Positions 1 to 6,595 of a DNA stretch of 8,250 bases are shown here, piece by piece. Position 1 is the stretch's first letter, and every line of letters begins with the position of its first letter. The notes beneath the pieces were generated by a model that ran no database searches, was not told where the DNA came from, and saw only the letters and a program-made list of their open reading frames with translations. A program made the translations under genes and the position numbers. The DNA comes from Candidatus Altimarinota bacterium (GTDB lineage Bacteria > Patescibacteriota > Gracilibacteria > UBA4473): positions 1 to 8,250 of the forward strand of contig CAJQJI010000110.1 of NCBI GenBank assembly GCA_905478675.1, written 5' to 3'.

Positions 1-3000
1 CTTTTCTGGGAGAAGCCACTTCACTGTTTCTAATAAATCCTGGTACCACGTAACGGGTAAAGACTGTAAATCCAGCTTTAATCCATTAGCGGTAATTACC
101 CATTTTAATTGCGAATTTTTAAGCAGGCCAAAAATTTGGTCTGGGCTAAAGCCTTTTCCCATACGAATTAAAATTTGGTGTGACTTATGAGAAACCTTAG
201 TCACGCGAACGCCACTTAGGTGCGCCGCTTTTAAGGCCATTTTAAGACGAATCACTTTACACAAATTTTCTACTTGGGGTGGCAAGTCGCCGTAATCGTC
301 TCGTAGATCTTTCTTAATATCTTCTAAATGCGTGGCATTTTCAGCTGAAGCGAGTTCTTGGTATACCTGAATTTTTTCGTCCGCGTTTGGTATATAATTA
401 GGTGGAATATAAGACGCCAATGGAATCTCTACGGTAATATTTTCTTCTTCCTCGGGCGTTGCTATTTCCCCCGATTTAATTTCGGCCATCGTTTTATTAA
501 GCATCCGCACAAAGTGGCTAACGCCCGCATCTTTCATGGCTCCAGCTTGGTTCGCCCCTAAAATTTCACCCGCTCCACGAATCTCTAAATCTTTCATGGC
601 AATTTGAAATCCAGCCCCAAGTTCAGACGCTTCTACAATCGCTCGTAATCGTTTGCGCGCATCGACTTCTAACTTCTGACCTTGGTACAAAAAGTAAGCG
701 TAAGCTTGAGTTCGACCGCGCCCAACCCGACCACGCAGTTGGTACAATTGTGAAAGACCAAATTTTTCAGCTCGATTTACAAATAAGGTATTAGCGTTTG
801 GTAAATCAATTCCGTTTTCAATAATGGTAGAGGCAATTAACACATCCGCTTCCCCATCTTTAAATTTTTTAATACGGGCTTCTAGTTCATGCGGATTTAA
901 TTGTCCATGAGCCACAATAAACCGAGCTTCTGGAATAAGATTCCGCAATTGCTCGGCCTGGCTTTCAATCGTTCGCACTTCGTTGTGTAAAAAATACACT
1001 TGGCCGCCACGCGCGAGCTCTTTCTGAATGCTTTCTCGAATCAAGTTGAGGTTATACTTTCTAACCTCGGTGACCACTGGCAAACGCCCTGGTGGCGGAG
1101 TGGTAATAGTCGACACATCTTTAAGCTTATTCAGCCCCATATGCAATGTTCGCGGGATCGGCGTCGCCGTGAGGGTTAAAATATCAACATCGGTTCTAAA
1201 GCCCTTAAGCTTCTCTTTTTGTTTTACGCCAAAACGCTGTTCTTCATCAATGACTAAAAGCCCTAAGTTTTTAAACTTCACGTCTTCTGAAAGCAGTCGA
1301 TGCGTTCCAATTACAATATCCACTAAGCCAAATTCTAAATCTTTCAAAATTTTCTTTTGTTCTGCTGCACTCTGGAACCGCGACATAAGTTCAATCCGAA
1401 TACCATATTTTTTTCCGGCGACACGTTTTAAGAAGCCTTGATAATGCTGTTCCGCCAAAATAGTAATAGGCGCTAAAATCGCACACTGCATGCCACTTCT
1501 AAAGGCTTTAAAGGCGGCCCGCATAGCCACTTCGGTTTTTCCAAAACCAACATCTCCACACACTAATCGATCCATTGGTTTTTCTCGTTCCATATCAATC
1601 CGAACCGCTTCCCAGGCTTGTTGTTGCCCAGGCGTTAATTCGTACGGAAAAGAGGCATTAAAGGCACTCATCATATCGTCATCGGCGCCAAACTGTTTCC
1701 CTTTCGCCAATTCCCGTTGGGCATAAATTTTAAGTAACTCTCCCGCAATTTTTTCGGTTTCAGCTTTTATCTTACGCTGTAAGGTTTGCCACTCAGCGCC
1801 ACCAAGTTTAGTAAGTTTCGGATCTTCATCACCAACGTATTTAGAAACTTTTTCCGCCGATTCCACCGGCACAAATAAACGGTCACTACCGGCATACTTT
1901 AGCTTTAAGTACTCACGGGCACTTTCATTAATTTCACGGTGCACCATGCCTTCAAACAAGGCGATTCCATGATCTAAATGCACCACATAATCTCCGCCTT
2001 TAAGCGAATTAATCAAATCAAAGTTCATGCCAGAAATGGCTTTTTTCGCTCGACTACTCCGTTTAAATTGAAATATTTCGCGGTCGGTTAACAACAGCAT
2101 TTTACGCTCATTGTTCTGAAACGAATGCGGCACAAAGCCGTGTTTATCAACTTTTACAATATTAACCGTCGACTGTGCGACTTCGGTAATATTTTCGGTA
2201 AACATCAACTCATTCTCGCGGCAAATCCCCACCACTTCATCGAACTTCTTAGTCAGAATCACAATATTAAAATCACGTCTTAAACGTTCTTTTGTATCTA
2301 CCACAAAATCTGGAATGGTATAAAAAGGTAATACCGAAAAGAAATTCAGGTGGAAAAACTTTTCATCGTTTTCGGGAAACGTCGTAAATCGAATTTTTGG
2401 GAAACTCCCACTCGGGCAAACCGCTTTATCTAAATCATCCGACACAAACAACGTGTCATCGGTTTGATTCAACCAATCAATAATGGTGCCATTTAAATTT
2501 TCTTGTTTAAATTCAACCGGACAAATAGCCAACGTTTTTACGGCTTTCCCAATGGCTTTTGCTTTTAAAGCGTCCCAGCCTTCAATTTTTTCGATTTCAT
2601 CACCAAACAATTCAATTCGGTAGGCTTTCGTTTCATTTAGCGGATAAATAAACAAATTTTCACCCGTTCTTAAAAACTGCCCCGGCTCAAGCTGTTTATC
2701 TTCGGCCGAGCTATACCCCATACGCTCTAAACGCTCAAACACTTCGTAAATTTTAATACTTTTCCCACTGTGCAAATGCACCGTTAGGCCCGCTATATCT
2801 TTCGCGGTTGGCAATGGCATTTTTAGAAAATTAGCTAAGTCCTCAAACAAAAACAGCGTTGGACTCGGTGTGTTCAAATGATTCACTAACTCGTAAAAAT
2901 GCTGAAACGTAAATTTTTCAGGAATCGTAAACACTTGGTTTTCAAACCAGAGTTCGGCACAAGGCCTTAATTGGTCTGCTTTTTCGTCTTCAGTGCCCCA

Positions 3001-3171
3001 AAATATATTTTGAAACGGCGTTGCCTTTAAAATTTCGGCCAACAAATAACTTTTAGCCGCTGTATTTCCTACATTCACTAAGGTTAGATTTTTATGTTCC
3101 TCTAAATACTTCAGCTCTTCGGCTAAAGAGAGTTTAAATGGCAGCTGGTTCATTGTCTCGGAAATGCTCAT
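1..3171 (-). CDS. mfd: Transcription-repair coupling factor Mfd, C-terminus cut by the window edge
   Basis: Mfd is a DNA translocase that removes RNA polymerase stalled at lesions and recruits UvrA to start nucleotide excision repair of the transcribed strand. The frame is open over 1,057 codons with no stop and runs off the left edge. Seen in order: a UvrB-like N-terminal part without a working Walker A (residues about 1-190, with a GQFLRTG-type stretch); the RNA-polymerase interaction domain opening GDYVVHLDHGIALFEG near residue 393; helicase motif I GDVGFGKT at 539-546; the DEEQ box at 642-645; a TATPIPRT motif; RGRVGR at 813-818; and the C-terminal TRCF domain from about residue 925. Compared with E. 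coli Mfd, probably only a short tail is missing. Walker A lies about 90 residues earlier than I recall for E. coli, so the N-terminal half is compact. The start at 3171 is the first ATG after an in-frame stop at 3202-3204; a second ATG at 3153 is possible. Neither has a good Shine-Dalgarno site. The family call is very secure. Confidence 0.97.
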   Translation of the reverse strand, partial: MSISETMNQLPFKLSLAEELKYLEEHKNLTLVNVGNTAAKSYLLAEILKATPFQNIFWGTEDEKADQLRPCAELWFENQVFTIPEKFTFQHFYELVNHLNTPSPTLFLFEDLANFLKMPLPTAKDIAGLTVHLHSGKSIKIYEVFERLERMGYSSAEDKQLEPGQFLRTGENLFIYPLNETKAYRIELFGDEIEKIEGWDALKAKAIGKAVKTLAICPVEFKQENLNGTIIDWLNQTDDTLFVSDDLDKAVCPSGSFPKIRFTTFPENDEKFFHLNFFSVLPFYTIPDFVVDTKERLRRDFNIVILTKKFDEVVGICRENELMFTENITEVAQSTVNIVKVDKHGFVPHSFQNNERKMLLLTDREIFQFKRSSRAKKAISGMNFDLINSLKGGDYVVHLDHGIALFEGMVHREINESAREYLKLKYAGSDRLFVPVESAEKVSKYVGDEDPKLTKLGGAEWQTLQRKIKAETEKIAGELLKIYAQRELAKGKQFGADDDMMSAFNASFPYELTPGQQQAWEAVRIDMEREKPMDRLVCGDVGFGKTEVAMRAAFKAFRSGMQCAILAPITILAEQHYQGFLKRVAGKKYGIRIELMSRFQSAAEQKKILKDLEFGLVDIVIGTHRLLSEDVKFKNLGLLVIDEEQRFGVKQKEKLKGFRTDVDILTLTATPIPRTLHMGLNKLKDVSTITTPPPGRLPVVTEVRKYNLNLIRESIQKELARGGQVYFLHNEVRTIESQAEQLRNLIPEARFIVAHGQLNPHELEARIKKFKDGEADVLIASTIIENGIDLPNANTLFVNRAEKFGLSQLYQLRGRVGRGRTQAYAYFLYQGQKLEVDARKRLRAIVEASELGAGFQIAMKDLEIRGAGEILGANQAGAMKDAGVSHFVRMLNKTMAEIKSGEIATPEEEENITVEIPLASYIPPNYIPNADEKIQVYQELASAENATHLEDIKKDLRDDYGDLPPQVENLCKVIRLKMALKAAHLSGVRVTKVSHKSHQILIRMGKGFSPDQIFGLLKNSQLKWVITANGLKLDLQSLPVTWYQDLLETVKWLLPEK

Positions 3172-3183
3172 ACAACAAAAGCT

Positions 3184-3200
3184 GGAGCCTTCAGGGCTCC
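3184..3200 (-). terminator. Hairpin with T-tract just ahead of mfd
   Basis: On the minus strand GGAGCC and GGCTCC form a perfect 6-bp GC-rich stem around a 5-base loop, followed by AGCTTTTGTTGT and then directly by the mfd ATG. This looks like a small intrinsic terminator for dnaN transcription. It ends only 12 bases before the mfd start, so it could instead attenuate mfd or hold its ribosome-binding region in structure. The shape is seen directly; the role is inferred. Confidence 0.4.
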
Positions 3201-3214
3201 CCTACAGAATAAAA

Positions 3215-3227
3215 GGCCTTAGTGGCC
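3215..3227 (-). terminator. Short GC hairpin followed by TTTTATT
   Basis: On the minus strand GGCC, a 5-base loop ACTAA, and GGCC are followed by TTTTATT. The stem is only 4 bp, so alone it would be a weak terminator. With the hairpin at 3184-3200 it makes two stem-plus-T units in a row between dnaN and mfd. This is a low-confidence call because such short stems occur by chance. Confidence 0.22.
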
Positions 3228-3273
3228 AAAGGGCGAACACGATAAAAATCTAAACATAGGTTTCGCTGCCCCG

Positions 3274-3301
3274 TTTATAAAGACTTTTTAAGGCTTTGCA
3301 A
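3274..3301 (-). promoter_or_regulatory. Candidate sigma-70-type promoter for mfd
   Basis: On the minus strand TTGCAA (3301-3296) and TATAAA (3279-3274) are separated by 16 bases and begin 7 bases after the dnaN stop codon. Transcription would start near 3267 and give an mfd leader of about 95 bases that contains both hairpins. The -10 matches consensus at 5 of 6 positions and the -35 at 4 of 6. If real, mfd has its own promoter even though dnaN precedes it in the same direction. Confidence 0.4.
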
Positions 3302-3308
3302 GAGAAAG

Positions 3309-4412
3309 CTAAACCTTCAACGGCATGATCAAATGCACAAAGTCTTGGTGCTTAATTCTTTTGAAAACCGCTGGGTTCATTTTTCCTTCAACTTCAATTT
3401 GAATTTTATCGTCGCCAGTTAAAGCTCCAAGTACATCTAATACGTAATCGGCATTCAAAGCGATGACATTCGTCGCACCATCAATTTTAACGTCAATCGT
3501 GGTTTTTTCTTCCCCGATTTGTGTAGCGTCGGTTGAAACGCTCATCGTGCCATCATTGAGAAATTCCAACTTCATGTGCTGGTTGTTTTCTTTGGCAAAA
3601 ATTGAGACTCGTCGTACAGCCAAAGCTAAATCTTCACGACTAACTTCAATCGTTGTTTGATGTGATTTTGGTAAAATTTGTTCGTATGGAGGAAATTGAC
3701 CTTCAATTAGACGAGATACCAGTTCAGTGCCACCAACAGAAAACATCACTTGATTTTCCGCCACGGTGATCACAATTTTATCGTACCCACTCATTAAACG
3801 GTCTGCCTCTAAGAACGCACGAACCGGCACCACACAACTTACATCCCCGACTTCTTTTTCTAAGGTAATTTTTTTCTCAGATAAACGGTACGAATCTGTT
3901 GCCACAATTTTCAGCTCTTTTCCTTTAGCACTTAAAAACACTCCGGCTAAGATTGGTCGAGAAGCATTTTCTTGAGCGGCAAATGCCACTTGGTGTACCG
4001 CCTCACGGAATTGGTCGCCAGATAATTCAAGCCGTGTTCCACCTTCTACGCGAGAGACTTGTGGAAATTCATCAGCCGAGATCCCTTTAATCTTTGTTTT
4101 AGAACTTTTAGAATTTAGTTCTAACGCAGTTCCATCCGCAATTTTTAGTTCAATGTCTTCGCTTTTACCCAAAAGCGAGGTGTAAGAGGTTAGAATTTTA
4201 GCCGGCACCGTAATTGAACCCTCGTTTTTAATCTCGGCTTCAATGGCGTTTGAAATAGAAATTTCAAGATTCGTGGCCGCAAAGTGCAACTTTTTGCCTT
4301 CGGCCTTAATTAAAATATTACCAAGCACGGGCAAGGTGTTTTGCCCTGAAACCGCTCGAGATACGGTTTTCAAGCTCTCTAAAAGTTCGGACTGAGGAAT
4401 AACTACTTTCAT
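3309..4412 (-). CDS. dnaN: DNA polymerase III beta subunit (sliding clamp)
   Basis: The beta clamp is a ring-shaped dimer that encircles DNA and holds polymerase III and repair enzymes on the template. The protein has 367 residues, the normal length for the family, and should fold into three similar domains (about 1-120, 125-245 and 246-367). Visible family landmarks are LPVLGNILI (27-35), ATDSYRLSEKK (171-181), SRLIEGQFPPY (233-243), LNADYVLDVLGAL (319-331) and the C-terminal HLIMPLKV (360-367). Residues that line the peptide-binding pocket in E. coli have counterparts at Arg152, Thr172, Arg176, Leu177, Met363 and Pro364, so partner binding should be intact. The ATG at 4412 gives the expected N-terminus; no Shine-Dalgarno site precedes it. 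The stop is TAG. It lies upstream of mfd in the same direction and head to head with the CNNM gene. dnaA and recF, frequent neighbours of dnaN, are absent from the flanks seen here. Confidence 0.97.
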   Translation of the reverse strand: MKVVIPQSELLESLKTVSRAVSGQNTLPVLGNILIKAEGKKLHFAATNLEISISNAIEAEIKNEGSITVPAKILTSYTSLLGKSEDIELKIADGTALELNSKSSKTKIKGISADEFPQVSRVEGGTRLELSGDQFREAVHQVAFAAQENASRPILAGVFLSAKGKELKIVATDSYRLSEKKITLEKEVGDVSCVVPVRAFLEADRLMSGYDKIVITVAENQVMFSVGGTELVSRLIEGQFPPYEQILPKSHQTTIEVSREDLALAVRRVSIFAKENNQHMKLEFLNDGTMSVSTDATQIGEEKTTIDVKIDGATNVIALNADYVLDVLGALTGDDKIQIEVEGKMNPAVFKRIKHQDFVHLIMPLKV

Positions 4413-4421
4413 GTTGTTAAA

Positions 4422-4450
4422 ATTCTACACTTATAAAAAGAGTGCTACAA
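4422..4450 (-). promoter_or_regulatory. Candidate promoter for dnaN with a very short leader
   Basis: On the minus strand TTGTAG (4450-4445) and TAGAAT (4427-4422) are separated by 17 bases. Only 9 bases lie between TAGAAT and the dnaN ATG, which would put transcription start about 3 bases before the start codon, so the mRNA would be nearly leaderless. The -10 is good (5 of 6) and the -35 is poor beyond its TTG. A perfect TATAAT also lies at 4475-4470 on the same strand but has no convincing -35, so it is a second option with a longer leader. Confidence 0.35.
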
Positions 4451-4485
4451 AATAATTCGACACTTTTTTATTATAAGCCCCATTT

Positions 4486-4494
4486 TGTTATAAA
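4486..4494 (+). promoter_or_regulatory. Candidate extended -10 element for the CNNM gene
   Basis: TGTTATAAA matches an extended -10 (TGn then TATAAA) on the plus strand, with no good -35 upstream. Transcription would start near 4501 and give a leader of about 145 bases that includes the stem-loop at 4548-4568 and the small reading frame at 4587-4646. The region is AT-rich, so chance matches are likely. Confidence 0.28.
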
Positions 4495-4547
4495 TAGAGG
4501 GGCTACACTCAAACACTTCAATCAAGCTTTGACGAAACGGAGATTCG

Positions 4548-4568
4548 GCTTACAATATTTCGGTAAGC
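4548..4568. repeat. Inverted repeat in the CNNM leader region
   Basis: GCTTAC and GTAAGC form a perfect 6-bp stem around a 9-base loop in the dnaN/CNNM divergent intergenic region. It is followed on the plus strand by TTTAATAAACTTATTT, which is T-rich but not a clean T-tract. It could be a leader stem-loop, a weak attenuator, or a protein-binding palindrome. A 6-bp repeat of this kind can also arise by chance. Confidence 0.3.
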
Positions 4569-4586
4569 TTTAATAAACTTATTTCA

Positions 4587-4646
4587 ATGATCGACGAACC
4601 TGACCAGCCTCCGCAGACCCATTTATTTTCTCACCCTTCTAAATAA
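4587..4646 (+). CDS. Possible 19-residue upstream reading frame, stop overlaps the CNNM start
   Basis: An ATG at 4587 opens 19 codons ending in TAA at 4644-4646, whose last base is the A of the CNNM ATG (TAATG). The peptide begins MIDEPDQPPQT and ends SHPSK; it is polar and proline-rich and resembles no family I know. The stretch 4589-4620 has more G+C than the flanking spacer, which is mild support for coding. No Shine-Dalgarno site precedes either start, so re-initiation across TAATG could explain how the CNNM gene is translated. A chance frame this short is quite possible. Confidence 0.25.
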   Translation: MIDEPDQPPQTHLFSHPSK

Positions 4647-5959
4647 TGACTGGTGAATTAATTCTACTGTTTGTGTTGCTGCTGCTTTCTGGCTTCTTTT
4701 CTGGTGCCGAGATTGCGTTATTTAGTATGGGCGCCGAAAAAATATCAGCCCTAAAAAAACAAACCGCTAAAAAGAAAGCTCGCCAAAGAGTGCTACGCTT
4801 AGAAGCCTTAAAAGCGGATCCACAAAAATTACTGGTAACCATTTTAATTGGAAACAATGTGGTTAATGTTTCTTCCTCGGCTTTAGCCACGGTTATGGCC
4901 ACGAGTTTTGCTGAAAATTCCGGTTTTGGCGGTAGTGAAGCTCTAGTTATTGGAATTGTAACGGGAGTGATGACTTTCCTGCTTTTACTATTTGGAGAAA
5001 TTACGCCTAAAAGCTTAGCGCACCGCCATGCGGCTTCTTTCTCTTTATGGGTCGCTCCGTTTTTAAGCATTATGCAAATTGTGCTGAGCCCAGTCGTCAT
5101 CCCGCTTTCTAAATTTGTAAAACAAGTTTCTGGGAACCAAGAAGAAAAACAAGGGCTGACAGAAGACGAACTAAAAGCGGCCTTAGAATTATCGGAACAA
5201 GAAGGCAAAATTGATCATGATGAAAAAGAATGGGTCGAAAAGATTTTAGAGTTTGGGGAACACACGGTTGAAAACGTGATGACGCCTCGTTCTAAGATTT
5301 TTGCGTTTGCAGACTCGATGAACATTGAAGAAGCCTTAATCGAAATTCGTGAAGAAAAATTCTCTCGAATTCCGGTCTATCATGAAGAACTGGAACAAAT
5401 CACTGGTATTCTCAGCGTTCATGGCATTATTGAAAAAATATCAGAGCCAGATTTTTCAACTTTAAAAGTGGCGAATATGCCGCTTAAAAAGCCGTACAAA
5501 ATTCCGGTAACGATGAAAATCGATAAACTTTTAAATGAATTTCAAACGGAACAAACCCATATGGCGCTCGTGTACGACGAACACGGTGGCTTAGTTGGTC
5601 TTATTACCCTAGAAGACGTATTAGAAGAGATTTTTGGCGAGATCCACGACGAACAAGATGAAGAGCGTTTAGAGATTCGACAAAGCGGAAAATCAACTTT
5701 TACGGCTAGCAACGAAACCGAACTTGAACAACTGGAAGACTTTGTAAAAGAAAAGTTAAATGGCGACACGCCCGAATTTTGGCCTTGGAATTTAGAAGAC
5801 GAAAACAAATCCATCGGGCTCTTTATTCTTGAAAAACTTGAGAAATTCCCTGAAGAAGGTGAAATACTAGAATTAAAAAGTCGTGATGCCAAATTCAAAT
5901 TTGTCATCACCGCGTGTGAAGAAGACCATATCTCAGAAGTCGATTTTAGTATTCTTTAG
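4646..5959 (+). CDS. CNNM/CorB-family membrane protein with CBS pair and CorC_HlyC domain
   Basis: Proteins of this family sit in the cytoplasmic membrane and are linked to Mg2+ (and Co2+) transport, probably as exporters or exchangers; many databases still label them hemolysins. The 437 residues show the complete architecture: a DUF21/CNNM membrane domain (about 1-160) with hydrophobic segments near 1-28, 62-86, 98-118 and 132-158, the SGFFSGAEIALFSM opening (15-28), GNNVVNV (69-75) and FGEITPKSLA (116-125); an acidic helical linker; two CBS motifs (about 208-265 and 278-335), with VMTPRSK (211-217), SRIPVY (240-245) and LVYDEHGGLVGLITLEDVLEEIFGEI (308-333); and a C-terminal CorC_HlyC domain to about 425. 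CBS pairs usually bind adenine nucleotides, so ATP or Mg-ATP sensing is expected but not shown. The start at 4646 is needed for the first membrane segment. No Shine-Dalgarno site is present. It overlaps the unknown gene by 4 bp, tail to tail. E. coli CorB (YfjD) is a close architectural match; the exact ion is uncertain. Confidence 0.93.
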   Translation: MTGELILLFVLLLLSGFFSGAEIALFSMGAEKISALKKQTAKKKARQRVLRLEALKADPQKLLVTILIGNNVVNVSSSALATVMATSFAENSGFGGSEALVIGIVTGVMTFLLLLFGEITPKSLAHRHAASFSLWVAPFLSIMQIVLSPVVIPLSKFVKQVSGNQEEKQGLTEDELKAALELSEQEGKIDHDEKEWVEKILEFGEHTVENVMTPRSKIFAFADSMNIEEALIEIREEKFSRIPVYHEELEQITGILSVHGIIEKISEPDFSTLKVANMPLKKPYKIPVTMKIDKLLNEFQTEQTHMALVYDEHGGLVGLITLEDVLEEIFGEIHDEQDEERLEIRQSGKSTFTASNETELEQLEDFVKEKLNGDTPEFWPWNLEDENKSIGLFILEKLEKFPEEGEILELKSRDAKFKFVITACEEDHISEVDFSIL

Positions 5960-6549
5960 GCAAACAAACCTTTTTGGTAACGCTGTAGAATTTTTTTCAA
6001 CTGTTCGTCGGAAAAATCATCCAGTTTAAGCGTTTGCAAAAACTGATGCAAAAACACAACTGAGTACCGAGAAATACCAGTCACAAACTCCGCGTTGTCT
6101 TTTAGTTCTTTTAAACGACTGGTTTTAGACGTATGGTCGGCCGCATAAATATAGGTCCACCAATAAGAAATTTTACTCTCGGCTTCAGCGGGTAATCCAG
6201 CGGCTGAAATATCGGCTCGCTGCTTAATATCTTTTTCAAAGGCGAGATAACACACCTGCCCAGCCTGGTTATTCACAATCGAAAGAAAGGCCAAAATGGT
6301 TAAACTTGGCACTTCGTGATCAATCATAAAAATTACAAAATCCAACTGCTGAGGACTTAAGCCTTGAATTAGATTTGCTAGGTGTTCGTCAAAATTATGC
6401 GCCGCCGCTTCATCTTTTTTGATTTGTTGCACTTTAGCCGTCGCGGCCGCAATTCGCGCTTGTATTTGTTCGCTTGATTCCCCTGCCTCTTCCGAGACAT
6501 TTCCCATCATCAAGCCCTCTAAACCGTCGGGTGCATTTTCAGCCATCAT
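5956..6549 (-). CDS. Hypothetical protein, 197 residues, probably helical
   Basis: I do not recognise this protein. The N-terminus (about 1-25) is Met-, Gly- and Glu-rich and looks disordered. Residues 26-50 are Ala/Gln/Lys-rich with a likely helix or short coiled coil. A LSPQQLDFVIFMID segment and a following hydrophobic stretch (about 69-104) look like buried helices more than a membrane span, since Asp, His and Glu interrupt them. Later come SYWWTYIYAAD (128-138) and a charged C-terminal helix ending QRYQKGLFA. There is no signal peptide, no clear catalytic motif and one cysteine (100). It follows dxs in the same direction after 46 bp and could be co-transcribed with it, or use the candidate promoter at 6551-6581. 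Two adjacent ATGs (6549 and 6546) are possible starts. Length, sustained coding-like composition and placement make it a likely real gene; function is unknown. Confidence 0.8.
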   Translation of the reverse strand: MMAENAPDGLEGLMMGNVSEEAGESSEQIQARIAAATAKVQQIKKDEAAAHNFDEHLANLIQGLSPQQLDFVIFMIDHEVPSLTILAFLSIVNNQAGQVCYLAFEKDIKQRADISAAGLPAEAESKISYWWTYIYAADHTSKTSRLKELKDNAEFVTGISRYSVVFLHQFLQTLKLDDFSDEQLKKILQRYQKGLFA

Positions 6550-6550
6550 G

Positions 6551-6581
6551 AATATAGTGCCAAATTGAACTTTTTTGGCAA
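6551..6581 (-). promoter_or_regulatory. Candidate promoter for the hypothetical gene, possibly leaderless
   Basis: On the minus strand TTGCCA (6581-6576) and TATATT (6556-6551) lie 19 bases apart, a wide spacing. TATATT ends one base before the first ATG of the hypothetical gene, so transcription would begin around the second ATG and produce a leaderless mRNA. Both hexamers match consensus at 5 of 6 positions. The unusual position is a reason for caution. Confidence 0.28.
6558..6580. repeat. Perfect inverted repeat between dxs and the hypothetical gene
   Basis: TGCCAAA and TTTGGCA form a perfect 7-bp inverted repeat around a 9-base spacer. It fills the space between the candidate -35 and -10 hexamers of the hypothetical gene, where a dimeric regulator would block transcription. 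It is not followed by a T-tract on the minus strand, so it does not look like a terminator for dxs. The repeat is seen directly; an operator role is inferred. Confidence 0.45.
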
Positions 6582-6595
6582 ACCATTAAAAGAAC

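Noticed and set aside
1028..1441. 137-codon open frame on the plus strand inside mfd
   Set aside because: It is antisense to the Mfd motor domain, which carries the DEEQ box and TATPIPRT motif in the other strand.
4413..4645. Replication origin next to dnaN
   Set aside because: The spacer is AT-rich, but I found no DnaA boxes (TTATCCACA-like) in either strand and dnaA is not adjacent.
4639..5208. 189-codon open frame antisense to the CNNM gene
   Set aside because: It lies wholly opposite a gene with clear family motifs; its Ser-rich, Cys-containing composition is typical of an antisense shadow.
5542..5910. 122-codon open frame antisense to the CBS and CorC_HlyC region
   Set aside because: Very Ser-rich translation opposite a well-supported gene, with no domain features.
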